From Treponema sp. (GTDB taxonomy: Bacteria > Spirochaetota > Spirochaetia > Treponematales > Treponemataceae): a DNA stretch of 64,000 bases. The notes below the pieces were generated by a model, which saw nothing but the letters and a program-made list of their open reading frames with translations, was not told the origin of the DNA and searched no databases. Positions 7,412-16,181 of the stretch are shown one piece after another; the first letter of the stretch is position 1, and every line of letters starts with the position of its first letter. The translations under genes were made by a program, and so were the position numbers. The DNA lies in the NCBI GenBank assembly GCA_024402635.1, contig JAKSTJ010000008.1, positions 1-64,000 of the forward strand, in the 5' to 3' direction.

Positions 7412-9163
7412 CTACAAAGCACCGAATTTACACATCTGTGTACAAACGCCACATCCAACACATAAAGTTGAATCAATCTGAGCTTTATTATTTTTCATAG
7501 CAATTGCAGGACAACCAATTTTCATACACATTTTGCAAGAACGGCATTTATCAGCATCTACTTTTAATGCTGGCTTTGGTTTTACTTCCTTAAGCAATGC
7601 ACAAGGTCGGCGGCTGATAATCAAACTAGGTTCTTCAACTGCCAGTTCCTGTTTTACAACTTTTTCACAATCTGCTAAATCATATGGATCAACAACAAAA
7701 ACTCTGTTAATTCCCATTGCTTTTGCAAGAGCTTCCAGATCAACTTTGCCTGCAGGATCTCCATACAAATTTTTTCCTGTTGTAGGATTCTGCTGATGAC
7801 CTGTCATACCAGTGATTGAATTATCTAAAACAATTACAGTTGAATTAGACTGATTATAGGCAATTGTGGCAAGACCAGTAATACCTGAGTGAACAAAAGT
7901 TGAATCTCCAATTACACAAACGGAATTCTTTTCATATTCAGGCAATGCTTTATTCCAACCATGCAATGAACTTACAGAAGCTCCCATACAAAGATTCATG
8001 TCCATTGCAAATAAAGGCGCCGCAGCTCCTAATGTATAACAGCCAATATCACCCATTACATTCAGTTTTAATTTAGAAAGAACGTAGAATAATCCACGAT
8101 GAGGACAACCTGCACACATAATTGGAGGACGCACAGGTAAATCTGGAATTTTAAATTGTACTCCAGAATCTACAGTTTTCTGTTCATCAGAAAGATAATC
8201 TTTTAAGCAGGTTCTAAGAAGATTCTGACTGAATTCTCCACAAACTGGCAAAAGATCTTTTCCATGAATTTCATTTTTAAGATTCAAACAACGGCAGAAA
8301 GTTTCAATTATTGGATCCAGTTCTTCAACCACAAGAATTACCTGAACTTTTGAAGCAAAATCTACAATCATTTTTTCTGGAAGAGGATTAACAAGACCTA
8401 TTTTCAGAATATTTACTCTGTCCCCAAAAACTTCTTTTACATATTGATAAGAAGTTGAATGAGTAATAATTCCAATTTTTGAATCCTTGCAAAGTTCAAT
8501 TTTATTTAAACCACTGGATTCTGCCCAGACTGCAATATCTTTATTTCTCTGCTCAACAATTGGATGTTTACGGATTGCATTTGCAGGAGTCATTACATTT
8601 TTCTGAATATTTTTTACATAAGGTTTTACTGGAACTTCCTTTCGTTCAGAAGTTTCAACAATGCTTTGAGAATGGGCAATCCTTGTACACATTTTGTAAA
8701 GAACAGGAGTATCAAATTTTTCAGAAAGTTCATAAGCAATTTTCATAAAATCAATACTTTCCTGGCTGTTACTTGGTTCAACCATTGGGATTTTCGATGC
8801 AATTGCATGATGACGGGAATCCTGTTCATTTTGAGAAGAATGCATTCCAGGATCATCGGCAACTCCAATAACCAGACCGGCATTTACTCCAGCATAACTG
8901 GCTGTATAAAGAGGATCAGCCGCAACATTCAAACCAACATGTTTCATTGCGGCAAATGCTCTTTTTCCTGCGAGAGCGGCACCAAAAGCTGTTTCAACTG
9001 CAACTTTTTCGTTTGGTGCCCATTCACAATATATTTCTCTGTATTTAGCAGCTTCTTCTGTAATTTCAGTACTAGGAGTACCAGGGTAACTGGAAATTAC
9101 TGCACATCCACTTTCATAAAGACCACGTGCCGCAGCCCCATTTCCTAACATTAATTCTTTCAT
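7412..9163 (-). CDS. iorA: Indolepyruvate:ferredoxin oxidoreductase, alpha subunit
   Basis: A 583-aa large subunit. N-terminal POR alpha-type domain with SSYPGTPSTEI (24-34); TPP-binding domain with CAGCPHRG (350-357), GDS (419-421) and DNS (447-449); two C-terminal 4Fe-4S motifs between about 541 and 578 (CxxCxxCxxxxC, then CVGCGVCTQMC). The order pyrimidine-domain, TPP-domain, ferredoxin domain is that of archaeal and anaerobe IorA. A strong -10 TATAAT lies 20 bases before the ATG; GGAGC is the likely SD. The pair supports anaerobic amino-acid degradation. Confidence 0.95.
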   Translation of the reverse strand: MKELMLGNGAAARGLYESGCAVISSYPGTPSTEITEEAAKYREIYCEWAPNEKVAVETAFGAALAGKRAFAAMKHVGLNVAADPLYTASYAGVNAGLVIGVADDPGMHSSQNEQDSRHHAIASKIPMVEPSNSQESIDFMKIAYELSEKFDTPVLYKMCTRIAHSQSIVETSERKEVPVKPYVKNIQKNVMTPANAIRKHPIVEQRNKDIAVWAESSGLNKIELCKDSKIGIITHSTSYQYVKEVFGDRVNILKIGLVNPLPEKMIVDFASKVQVILVVEELDPIIETFCRCLNLKNEIHGKDLLPVCGEFSQNLLRTCLKDYLSDEQKTVDSGVQFKIPDLPVRPPIMCAGCPHRGLFYVLSKLKLNVMGDIGCYTLGAAAPLFAMDMNLCMGASVSSLHGWNKALPEYEKNSVCVIGDSTFVHSGITGLATIAYNQSNSTVIVLDNSITGMTGHQQNPTTGKNLYGDPAGKVDLEALAKAMGINRVFVVDPYDLADCEKVVKQELAVEEPSLIISRRPCALLKEVKPKPALKVDADKCRSCKMCMKIGCPAIAMKNNKAQIDSTLCVGCGVCTQMCKFGAL

Positions 9164-9188
9164 AATTTTATTGCTCCAAAACTAAAAA

Positions 9189-9194
9189 ATTATA
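9189..9194 (-). promoter_or_regulatory. Probable -10 element of iorAB
   Basis: TATAAT on the minus strand 25 bases from the iorA ATG. The region 17 bases upstream is a T run (TTTTTT), a poor -35. The leader would be about 19 nt and includes the SD-like GGAG. Supported by position and perfect hexamer only. Confidence 0.4.
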
Positions 9195-9231
9195 CCATAA
9201 AGAATGATATAAAAAAAGAACCGAGTTTCAC

Positions 9232-9435
9232 CAAAACTACAGGGCAAATTATTCTTCCAAATTTACTCTGTCCCTAACGTCACCGTTCAGTTTTTCTTTA
9301 CCTGCAAATTATTCAGTGACGTTTAGTAGTTTTGTTCCAAAACTACAGGGCAAATTATTCTTGAGATTTACTCTGTCCCATTTGTCATTCATAATTCTTA
9401 ATTTTTCATTCTTAATTTTTAATTTTCAATTTTCC
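9232..9435. repeat. Dispersed spacer repeat, copy B
   Basis: Partner of 186-379, filling most of the 337-bp spacer between iorA and the TRL lipoprotein. AACGTCAC (9276-9283) faces GTGACGTT (9316-9323); the hairpin TAGTTTTG-TTC-CAAAACTA is at 9327-9345; half units ending in CTCTGTCCC occur twice; the AT-rich TTAATTTTTAATTT tail runs from about 9388 to 9434. Bases differ mainly in loops. Apart from this repeat and the flanking promoters I see nothing else in the spacer. Confidence 0.75.
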
Positions 9436-9500
9436 TCAATCTATACAAAATTGTTTGTTTTGAATAAAATATAAACATAATTAAAAAAGGAGAAAGGCAA

Positions 9501-9779
9501 ATGAAAAAAATTATTCTTGCAGGTTTAGCATCAGTAACATTGCTTTTAGCAAGCTGTAGTTCAATTACTCCATTATGTGCTACAAGCAATCCAGTTGGAA
9601 AAAAAGTTGGAGAAGCTACTGGTACATATCTTTTTGGAATTCTTCCACTTGGTGGCGCTGATTCATCAATTCAGTCTGCTGCAAAAAATGGCGGAATCTC
9701 AAAGATTTCAACTGTTGATGTAAAAAGATCAGAAGGTATTTTTACAATCAAAATAACAACTATTGTTACAGGTGAATAA
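9501..9779 (+). CDS. TRL-like family lipoprotein
   Basis: A 92-aa protein with a type II signal peptide (lipobox LLASC, Cys19) followed by a small glycine-rich domain whose pattern GKKVGEATGTYLFGILPLGGAD resembles TRL-like proteins. AAAAAAGGAGAAAGG before the ATG is a strong RBS. Predicted to be an inner- or outer-membrane-anchored periplasmic lipoprotein of unknown role. The gene ends at a hairpin terminator and stands first in a run of small envelope genes. Confidence 0.75.
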   Translation: MKKIILAGLASVTLLLASCSSITPLCATSNPVGKKVGEATGTYLFGILPLGGADSSIQSAAKNGGISKISTVDVKRSEGIFTIKITTIVTGE

Positions 9780-9783
9780 TTAT

Positions 9784-9817
9784 AAAAGGACTTCCTGAAA
9801 AATGGAGGTCCTTTTTT
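9784..9817 (+). terminator. Intrinsic terminator after TRL-like gene
   Basis: AAAAGGACTTCC (9784-9795) pairs with GGAGGTCCTTTT (9804-9815) with one G-T pair, followed by a T run to 9817. A GGAG inside the 3' arm could mislead start prediction for the next gene. Confidence 0.75.
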
Positions 9818-9834
9818 CACTATTATTAAGATTC

Positions 9835-10353
9835 ATGAAAAAAAGTTTATTTTTAATCGCCCTATCACTTTCTCTTTTTCTATTTACAAATTGTACTACA
9901 ACAGAAAATCTTCTTACCTTTCCAAATCCTCAGGGAAATACGATTTTTCTTAGACCAGTTTCAATTGCAGATAAAAAACAGGATATTCAGCAATTAAGCA
10001 TTGATATTACAGTTCTGGTTTCTGAAGATCAGATTCTTGAAAATCCAGTCTTGAACTTTACTATAACTTCAAAAAATCTGGACAAATTGCAGAACTGTAC
10101 TTTGCAGCTTAAAAGTCCATCAAAAACCATTGAATGTGAAAAACTTTCCAGACTTTACAAACAGATTGGTTCTCAAAAAAACACTTATGATTTCAGATAT
10201 ACCAGTGAAATTAAAAAGGAAGATTTTTTGATTTTCTTAAAAGATTTATCTTCTGTAACAATAATTCTTAAACAGTCAGATGGGACAAAGTATTTTTACT
10301 CTTCAAAAGAATTGGAAAATAAATTATCAGAATTAAGGTTATTATTGATATGA
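9835..10353 (+). CDS. Small lipoprotein, unknown function
   Basis: A 172-aa protein with a type II signal peptide ending at LFTNC (Cys20). The mature part is rich in beta-strand-type alternation and Lys/Ser, with no recognised domain. I place the start at ATG 9835, which gives a normal signal sequence; the frame is open from 9802 but that segment is terminator stem. TATTAT lies 8 bases before the ATG and no SD is evident. It overlaps the next gene by 4 bases (ATGA), so the two lipoproteins are probably co-translated. Confidence 0.7.
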   Translation: MKKSLFLIALSLSLFLFTNCTTTENLLTFPNPQGNTIFLRPVSIADKKQDIQQLSIDITVLVSEDQILENPVLNFTITSKNLDKLQNCTLQLKSPSKTIECEKLSRLYKQIGSQKNTYDFRYTSEIKKEDFLIFLKDLSSVTIILKQSDGTKYFYSSKELENKLSELRLLLI

Positions 10354-10928
10354 AAAAGCATTTGATTTTTACCCTTACAATAATTTCAGTATTATTCATT
10401 TCCTGTGAAAAAAAATCTGCCATCAAAAATGATGAAATTTCCTGCAGAAAACTGGAAGGAAACTGGACAATTCAAACAAAAACAGAATTTAATATTGAAT
10501 CCCAGTCTGATGAATTACAGTCGCCATTTATTTTGGCCAATGCAGTTGCATTAACAACAACAACTCTTTCATTAAATCCAGATCCAGAACTGAAGGAAAA
10601 TAGATACACTTTAACCATTCATCAGAATCTGGAATCTTTTACCCCATTAAAAGATAATCCAGCAATTGAAGAAAAAGATTTATCCTCTCAGATTGAAAAA
10701 TCTATCATTATTTCCGGAATATTTTTTGCAAATAATACATATCTTCAATTGTGTGGCGAAAAAGTTTCCATCAATTCAGAAGAACCTGTAGATTTTGACC
10801 TGGCACTTAATCTTGATAATGCAATTGGAAATAAAATCACAAATCTTTTCTGGTTTATACAGGATAACAAACTGAATCTTACAGAAATTGAAAATCCTGA
10901 AAACAAAATCACCTACATAAAAGACTGA
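10350..10928 (+). CDS. Small lipoprotein, unknown function
   Basis: A 192-aa protein with lipobox FISC (Cys19) after a short hydrophobic leader. The mature portion contains a Glu/Asn/Thr-rich region without recognisable motifs; the C-terminal pattern NLFWFIQDNKLNLTEIEN resembles small bacterial lipocalin/DUF-type barrels only loosely. It starts within the stop of the previous gene (ATGA), which indicates a two-gene unit of envelope lipoproteins. Confidence 0.65.
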   Translation: MKKHLIFTLTIISVLFISCEKKSAIKNDEISCRKLEGNWTIQTKTEFNIESQSDELQSPFILANAVALTTTTLSLNPDPELKENRYTLTIHQNLESFTPLKDNPAIEEKDLSSQIEKSIIISGIFFANNTYLQLCGEKVSINSEEPVDFDLALNLDNAIGNKITNLFWFIQDNKLNLTEIENPENKITYIKD

Positions 10929-10940
10929 TTTCTAAATTAA

Positions 10941-10969
10941 TTGACAAACCTTAGTTTATTTGCTTAAAT
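10941..10969 (+). promoter_or_regulatory. Promoter for the paralogous exported-protein pair
   Basis: A perfect TTGACA (10941-10946), 17-base spacer and TTAAAT (10964-10969). Start expected near 10976, giving a leader of about 29 nt with AAAGGAG before ATG 11005. Confidence 0.65.
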
Positions 10970-11004
10970 TTCACTATGTCGGTAAAAACTGACAAAGGAG
11001 AAAT

Positions 11005-11520
11005 ATGAAAAAAATCATTTTAGTGTTAATGATTGCTTTTGGTTTGTCAACTTTTCTAAGCGCAAATGATTTTAAGAAATCAGCTGGTGTTGATATTTCA
11101 TTTACAGGCCTAGAGCCAAATTTTTATATGCATTCAGATAATCTGGAATTCCAGGCTGGTCTTTCATTTTCAAATGAAGACTTATTTACTGGAATAAATG
11201 CAATAAAATTAAAAGCTGACATTGGTTACTGTTCTAACATCGGAAACAGTGATTTTAGATTTGGAATTGGATTCACAGATTCTTTATCTTTCTGTTTTGA
11301 CTCCAGTTATTTTTCAACTGCAGATTTATTCGGAATGTACGTAGATTTTGCAAAACCTCTTGATTCAAAATTAGAATTAGGTGCAAAACTTGCATTACCT
11401 TTAGTTTACACAAATGTTGGAACTGATTCAGAAAAGAACAAATTTCTATTCCCAGGTTATGACTTGTTTAGTTACACATTCTATTCGCTTGCATTAGAAA
11501 TCAGATTCTATTTTAACTAG
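11005..11520 (+). CDS. Exported protein, paralogue of the downstream gene
   Basis: A 171-aa protein with a Sec signal peptide (MKKIILVLMIAFGLSTFLSA, cleavage after about 20). The mature part alternates hydrophobic and polar residues with many aromatic ends, typical of a small outer-membrane or periplasmic beta-barrel. It aligns by eye with the 11532-12119 product (xGIxLSGLxxEPxF, NLExQxSxxFSN, FxLGxKxxxPxxY), so the pair arose by duplication. Strong RBS AAAGGAG. No family name can be given. Confidence 0.7.
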   Translation: MKKIILVLMIAFGLSTFLSANDFKKSAGVDISFTGLEPNFYMHSDNLEFQAGLSFSNEDLFTGINAIKLKADIGYCSNIGNSDFRFGIGFTDSLSFCFDSSYFSTADLFGMYVDFAKPLDSKLELGAKLALPLVYTNVGTDSEKNKFLFPGYDLFSYTFYSLALEIRFYFN

Positions 11521-11531
11521 AGGAAACAATT

Positions 11532-12119
11532 ATGAAAAAATACATTTTATTTTTATTAATAGCATTTTCTTGTACATTTTCAGTTTTTGCTCAGGAACAG
11601 GATCTGGAGAATACAACTTCAACAGAAGAAATAAAATCAGATTCTGGAAGTTATGCAATTGGAATCGGTCTTTCAGGACTTGGTATTGAACCAATTTTCC
11701 AGTATAGAAAAAATAATCTTGAAATGCAGGGTTCTATTGCTTTTTCAAATTTAGGTTTATTCATGGATGGAACAAACTTCAATACCTTTACACCAAAATT
11801 TGATATAGGCTACTTTGTAACAAATAAAGATATAAACCTGACAATTTCTACCGGTTTATCTAATATCGTTCTTTTTGGAGCAGGTCAATTAGACAGTTCA
11901 GGCTATGATTTTGCCTGTGCTGATATGATTTCTCTGTATCTGAAAGTAAGCGAGCAGATTGAAAATTTTGAATTAGGTGGAAAATTCCTTTTCCCAATTT
12001 ATGCATTTGGATATGAATCATCAACAGGTTTCATGAATGAATTCCTTGCAGCAGAACCAGCAGGAATCGGAGTAACACTATTTTCATTTACACTTGAAGC
12101 AAAAATCTTTATAAACTAA
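11532..12119 (+). CDS. Exported protein, paralogue of the upstream gene
   Basis: A 195-aa protein with signal peptide ending near FAQ (residue about 21) and a short acidic linker (EQDLENTTSTEEIKSDSG) that the upstream paralogue lacks. The remainder matches the neighbour in pattern and length, ending in alternating hydrophobic strands (FSFTLEAKIFIN). It follows by 11 bp with RBS AGAGGA. Probably an envelope beta-sheet protein; function unknown. Confidence 0.7.
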   Translation: MKKYILFLLIAFSCTFSVFAQEQDLENTTSTEEIKSDSGSYAIGIGLSGLGIEPIFQYRKNNLEMQGSIAFSNLGLFMDGTNFNTFTPKFDIGYFVTNKDINLTISTGLSNIVLFGAGQLDSSGYDFACADMISLYLKVSEQIENFELGGKFLFPIYAFGYESSTGFMNEFLAAEPAGIGVTLFSFTLEAKIFIN

Positions 12120-12135
12120 GCAATCATTAAACAAA

Positions 12136-12180
12136 AAAAAAACGGAACAGAGTGATTTTCAACTTTGTTCCGTTTTTTTT
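12136..12180. terminator. Bidirectional intrinsic terminator
   Basis: AAAAACGGAACA (up to 12149) pairs with TGTTCCGTTTTT (about 12166-12178), loop of about 16, with A and T runs on both sides. It serves the exported-protein pair and the convergent ABC transporter unit. Confidence 0.8.
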
Positions 12181-12182
12181 TA

Positions 12183-12974
12183 CTAACCAAGTAATTTGTC
12201 GCTTACAACACCACTTACGCTGAATTTTGCAAGCAAGTCATCAACTGTAAGATTTTTCTTTTCTTCACCACGAACATCATAAATGATTTTTCCATCCATC
12301 ATCATAATAAGTCGATTTCCGTATCGAATTGCATCTTTCATATTGTGTGTTACCATGAAAGTTGTAAGTTTATCTTTTGAAACAAATTCTTCTGTAAGTT
12401 CCAGAACTTTTTTCGCAGTTTTAGGATCAAGAGCTGCTGTGTGTTCATCAAGAAGAAGCAGTTTTGGTTTCTGTAATGTTGCCATAAGCAATGTAAGTGC
12501 CTGTCGCTGACCTCCAGAAAGAAGTCCAACTTTTGCAGAAAGTCTGTTTTCCAGGCCTAAATCTAAAAGAGCAAGTCTTTCTTTGTAAAATGTGCGTTCT
12601 TCATTTTTGATATGCCAGCCAAGACCTCGTTTTTTTCCACGACGCATAGCCATTGCAAGATTTTCTTCAATAGTCATGTTTGCTGCAGTACCCATCATAG
12701 GATCCTGAAAAACCCGTCCTAAAAATTTTGCACGAATAAATTCAGGTTTACCAGTAAGATTCATACCGTCAAGTTCAATTGAACCAGTATCTGTATAATG
12801 AACACCTGCAATAAGATTTAATAAAGTTGATTTTCCAGCACCATTACCACCAATAATAGTAACAAAGTCACCATCTTCCAGATCTAAATCAATTCCACGT
12901 AAAGCTTTTTTTTCTGTTACAGCACCAGGATTAAAAGTCTTTGTAATATTTGTTAATTTTAACATTGTACTCAT
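12183..12974 (-). CDS. ABC transporter ATP-binding protein
   Basis: A 263-aa nucleotide-binding subunit: Walker A GGNGAGKST (42-50), Q-loop near FQDPMMG (89-95), signature LSGGQRQ (152-158), Walker B LLLLDEH (172-178), H-loop in MVTHNMKDA. It has the form found with PF04392-type binding proteins and branched-chain-type permeases. It is the last gene of the binding protein-permease-ATPase unit, 15 bp after the permease, with SD GGAG. It powers uptake of the ligand bound by the upstream lipoprotein. Confidence 0.9.
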   Translation of the reverse strand: MSTMLKLTNITKTFNPGAVTEKKALRGIDLDLEDGDFVTIIGGNGAGKSTLLNLIAGVHYTDTGSIELDGMNLTGKPEFIRAKFLGRVFQDPMMGTAANMTIEENLAMAMRRGKKRGLGWHIKNEERTFYKERLALLDLGLENRLSAKVGLLSGGQRQALTLLMATLQKPKLLLLDEHTAALDPKTAKKVLELTEEFVSKDKLTTFMVTHNMKDAIRYGNRLIMMMDGKIIYDVRGEEKKNLTVDDLLAKFSVSGVVSDKLLG

Positions 12975-12989
12975 TTTTCTACTCCAATC

Positions 12990-13991
12990 CTATTTTACAG
13001 CTTCAGCATCACTGATTGTTTCTACAGAACGTTTATATTCATCACTATTGTGACTTGTATCTTTTTCATTATCTGGACCTTTATATCCACGACGTCTTCT
13101 ATCAATTTTTTCTTTGAAAACTGGAACTGATAGAGAAATTGCAACGATTAAAGCTGTTAAAAGTTTTAAGTCTGTTGATTTAAGACCGAGCTGTAAAACA
13201 ACTGCAATAATAATACGATAGATAATTGAACCTACAACAGCAGAAACTAATGTATACCAGAATCCAAATCGTGAACCTAAAATCACTTCACCAATAATAA
13301 TTGATGCAAGTCCAACTACAATTGTACCGGTTCCCATACCAACATCAGCATATCCCTGGCTCTGAGCAACTAAAGCACCTGACATTGCAACCATACCATT
13401 GGAAATCATTAAACCAATAATTTTTGTTGTATCAGTATTTACGCCCATTGCACGAACCATATGTTCATTAGCACCAGTAGCACGAATAGCACTACCATAT
13501 TCTGTTCCAAAGAACCAGTACATAAGAGCAACAATAATTACAATTACAACTATACCAATAATCAAAGAACTTGTTGTTGTAGAAATTTTTCCACCAAACC
13601 AATCCTTAATAATAGACATCATTGTTGGACTTCCTAAAAGAGGAGTGTTTGCGCGGCCCATAATTCTGATGTTTATTGAATAAAGTGCAATCTGTGTAAG
13701 AATACTTGCAAGAAGAATATTAATCTTTAATTTTGTATTCATAAGACCTGTTACAAGACCACAAATTGTACCAGCTAAGAATACAAATAATAATGTAAAA
13801 AATGGATTACTTATTACAGGAATTTGAGATGTGATTAAAATGGCAGAAAGAGCGCCACCTGTTGCAAAACTGCCATCTACAGTCATATCAGCAACATTTA
13901 AGATTCTAAAAGTAAGGTACACACCTAAAGTCATTAAGCCCCAGAGAATCCCCTGAGAAACTGCACCTTCCATTGCAAATAAAATTGGCAT
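12990..13991 (-). CDS. ABC transporter permease (branched-chain amino-acid-type fold)
   Basis: A 333-aa multi-spanning inner-membrane protein with about 8-9 hydrophobic helices, including GLMTLGVYLTFRILNVADMTVDG near the N-terminus, a hallmark of the BPD_transp_2/LivH-like family. The EAA-like region ATGANEHMVRAMGVN (ATP-ase contact) is visible. I choose ATG 13991 since AGGA at 13997-14000 is well spaced; a 10-codon extension to 14021 lacks an RBS and would run through a likely -10. The C-terminal 40 residues are charged and cytoplasmic. Confidence 0.85.
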   Translation of the reverse strand: MPILFAMEGAVSQGILWGLMTLGVYLTFRILNVADMTVDGSFATGGALSAILITSQIPVISNPFFTLLFVFLAGTICGLVTGLMNTKLKINILLASILTQIALYSINIRIMGRANTPLLGSPTMMSIIKDWFGGKISTTTSSLIIGIVVIVIIVALMYWFFGTEYGSAIRATGANEHMVRAMGVNTDTTKIIGLMISNGMVAMSGALVAQSQGYADVGMGTGTIVVGLASIIIGEVILGSRFGFWYTLVSAVVGSIIYRIIIAVVLQLGLKSTDLKLLTALIVAISLSVPVFKEKIDRRRRGYKGPDNEKDTSHNSDEYKRSVETISDAEAVK

Positions 13992-14032
13992 ATTTTTCCT
14001 CGAGAAATATTTATGTGTCATATATTATACAC

Positions 14033-14071
14033 AAAAAAAGCGATTGTTTCATTAAAAAAACAATCGCTTTT
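14033..14071 (-). terminator. Hairpin between binding protein and permease genes
   Basis: AAAAGCGATTGTTT (14036-14049) pairs perfectly with AAACAATCGCTTTT (14058-14071), and on the minus strand the stem is followed by seven Ts. This is an intrinsic terminator inside the transporter unit, probably leaky, so that binding protein is made in excess over membrane parts. TATAAT on the minus strand at 14024-14029 could restart transcription for permease and ATPase, but its -35 is poor. Confidence 0.75.
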
Positions 14072-14100
14072 AATAAATATTTCTATATTATGAAGAAAAA

Positions 14101-15045
14101 CTATTTAAGATCTGCAGGAATTGTAATTCCGAGTTTAGCAGCTGTTTCTTCATTAATCTTCAAGTCACAAGTATCAAGATACTGGATTGGCATATCAGCT
14201 GGTTTTTTACCATCTTTTAAGATTTCAACAGCCATTTTAGCAGTCTGTTTCCCAAGTTCATAGTAGTTAATACCATAAGTAGCTAACCCACCAGCATTAA
14301 CCATACCTTCTTCACCAACGATTGTAGGAATACCATTTTCGTTAGCAACCTGAGCAACTAAAGCCATACCAGCAGCAATCATGTTATCTGTTGGAGAATA
14401 GATAGCATCAACTTTACCGCAAAGTGACTGTGTAACCTGCTGAATTTCGTTTGAGTTAGAAACTGTAGCTTCTACATATTTAAGACCAAGTTCTTCACAA
14501 GCTTTTTCTGCAAGAGCAATCTGGAAGTAAGAGTTCTGTTCGCTAGAGCAGAAAAGCATACCAACAGTTTTTGCTTCTGGAAGAATCTGTTTTAAGAGTT
14601 TCATCTGTGCAGCACATGGTGTAAGGTCAGATGTTCCTGAAACGTTTCCACCTGGTGCATCATTTTTTGCAACAAGCATAGCAGATTCTGGATCTGTTAC
14701 AGAAGAAATAAGAACTGGAATATCTTTTGTAAGATTAGCAACAGCCTGAGCAGCTGGAGTAGCAATAGCAAAAATCAAATCATCACGATCGTTAATTAAT
14801 TTTTCTGCAATTGTAACACAGTTTGCCTGTTCACCCTGAGCATTCTGATAATCGATTACAATGTTCTGTCCATCAACATAACCTGCTTCTGCAAGACCAT
14901 CAACAAAACCTTTATAGTTTGCATCAAGAGCAGAGTGTTCAACTAACTGAATAACACCAATTTTGATTTTGTCATCTTTTTTTGAACATCCAGTAAAACA
15001 CATAGCTGCTACAGCAACAGCTAAAACTAAAATATTCTTTTTCAT
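14101..15045 (-). CDS. ABC transporter substrate-binding lipoprotein (PF04392-type)
   Basis: A 314-aa lipoprotein with lipobox FTGC (Cys20). The mature protein has the two-lobed periplasmic-binding pattern: IGVIQLVEHSALD at the start, GFVDGLAEAGYVDGQN, IATPAAQAV, VTDPESA, and GGNVSGTSD, all typical of the ABC_sub_bind family (TrpX-like). Members bind tryptophan, tyrosine or other small ligands; the ligand cannot be assigned here. Strong SD GGAGG. The promoter gives a leader of about 20 nt, so no T-box or riboswitch fits upstream. Confidence 0.88.
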   Translation of the reverse strand: MKKNILVLAVAVAAMCFTGCSKKDDKIKIGVIQLVEHSALDANYKGFVDGLAEAGYVDGQNIVIDYQNAQGEQANCVTIAEKLINDRDDLIFAIATPAAQAVANLTKDIPVLISSVTDPESAMLVAKNDAPGGNVSGTSDLTPCAAQMKLLKQILPEAKTVGMLFCSSEQNSYFQIALAEKACEELGLKYVEATVSNSNEIQQVTQSLCGKVDAIYSPTDNMIAAGMALVAQVANENGIPTIVGEEGMVNAGGLATYGINYYELGKQTAKMAVEILKDGKKPADMPIQYLDTCDLKINEETAAKLGITIPADLK

Positions 15046-15073
15046 AAGAAAAAACCTCCATAAAGTTTAATAA

Positions 15074-15102
15074 ATTATAATAAACTCAAAAAACAGTTAC
15101 AA
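15074..15102 (-). promoter_or_regulatory. Promoter of the ABC transporter unit
   Basis: On the minus strand TTGTAA (15102-15097), 17 bases, TATAAT (15079-15074). Start expected near 15067 and SD GGAGG in the short leader. Confidence 0.6.
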
Positions 15103-15142
15103 GTAGAGGCGAAAAAAAATGCAGTCAGGAACTATAATTATG

Positions 15143-16177
15143 TTATTTTTTAATCAGAACATATTCGCTGGAAATGCTTATATTTTCTAATTTAGTCCAC
15201 CTGAGAGTTTGTAAGTCCAGAACTGCAAAATATTCTTTGTCATAGTTTCGTGTATCAAAAAAATCAACTACAAGAAGTTTAGGACCGTTGTGATAATAGT
15301 AAACACAATTTTCAAAAGAAGTCGCATTAATTTCCCCAATATGCATAGTTCTTTTTTCTTTTGTAGTTATAGAATCTAAATCAATAACTGATTTATAGTC
15401 AGTTGGATGTCCATTTACATATTGACCATTTAAAATACCATAATCTGTTTTTATTCTTACAATATGATTTTCATAATCATAGTCAATCTGATTATATTTT
15501 CTTTGTAAAAACTTATTAACAGCATATGATGAAACAATATTTTTTACTTCAGAAGGAATGAATGCAGTTTTTTGATTTTCAAAATATGCAATTTGCTTTT
15601 CGATTACTTTATTAGTTTTTTTATCAAAATCTAATTTATTTATTGATGCTCCCAAGTCAGTTACTTCGTAGGAATAGCAGGAATCATCAACATTAAAAAA
15701 ACAAATACGAATAAAATTTTCACTATAGAGTGAGCCCAGGGATTTTTCATAAACCTTTTTCCATTTTCCAGTTATTGGATTTTGTGATATAAAACACAAA
15801 GTTTTAAAATATCCCATGCCTTCAATTCCTGTAAGAATATAGATTGGAGAAGGACTGTTTTTTACTGACAAAACTTCCAGTGGAGTATTTAATTTTTCAT
15901 CACCATAAAGAGATTCCGTAAATTCATATTCATATAAATCACCACTTATTTCCAGAACAAAACCCTCAAAATCGCTTCTGGTAATGTCAGGAATTGCAGA
16001 ATCCAGAGTATAAAAGGATTTTTCATCTATCACTGTTCCATATGGAATTTCTTCCCCTGAATTATACATTTTTATAAACTGCTCTGGTGTTAAAGAAGAA
16101 TTTATTTGATCATTTTGAGCAAAAACTACGGAAGAAAATATAAAAAGATGGAATAAGAAACATAATAATTTTTTCAT
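15143..16177 (-). CDS. Exported protein, unknown function
   Basis: A 344-aa protein with a clear signal peptide (cleavage after VVFAQ, about residue 21). The body has repeated short strand-turn patterns with many Tyr/Phe/Lys and no known motif; a beta-propeller or WG-like sheet protein is possible. The start ATG is 4 bp after the GH43 stop, with GGA in the end of that gene as the only RBS, so it is probably translated with GH43. It may help in carbohydrate handling (inference from position only). Confidence 0.6.
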   Translation of the reverse strand: MKKLLCFLFHLFIFSSVVFAQNDQINSSLTPEQFIKMYNSGEEIPYGTVIDEKSFYTLDSAIPDITRSDFEGFVLEISGDLYEYEFTESLYGDEKLNTPLEVLSVKNSPSPIYILTGIEGMGYFKTLCFISQNPITGKWKKVYEKSLGSLYSENFIRICFFNVDDSCYSYEVTDLGASINKLDFDKKTNKVIEKQIAYFENQKTAFIPSEVKNIVSSYAVNKFLQRKYNQIDYDYENHIVRIKTDYGILNGQYVNGHPTDYKSVIDLDSITTKEKRTMHIGEINATSFENCVYYYHNGPKLLVVDFFDTRNYDKEYFAVLDLQTLRWTKLENISISSEYVLIKK

Positions 16178-16181
16178 ACTT

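Noticed and set aside
8405-8425. CTCTGTCCC word within iorA as a further repeat copy
   Set aside because: It is ordinary coding sequence (GDRVN of IorA) with no flanking repeat similarity.
8564-9148. Long open frame antisense to iorA (and similar ones antisense to cysS, rpoC, tkt and tuf)
   Set aside because: These follow from the codon bias of the real genes on the other strand; compositions are rich in Cys/Phe/Ser/Ile runs and no RBS is present.
15046-15142. T-box or riboswitch ahead of the ABC transporter
   Set aside because: The predicted leader is only about 20 nt, too short for such an element.
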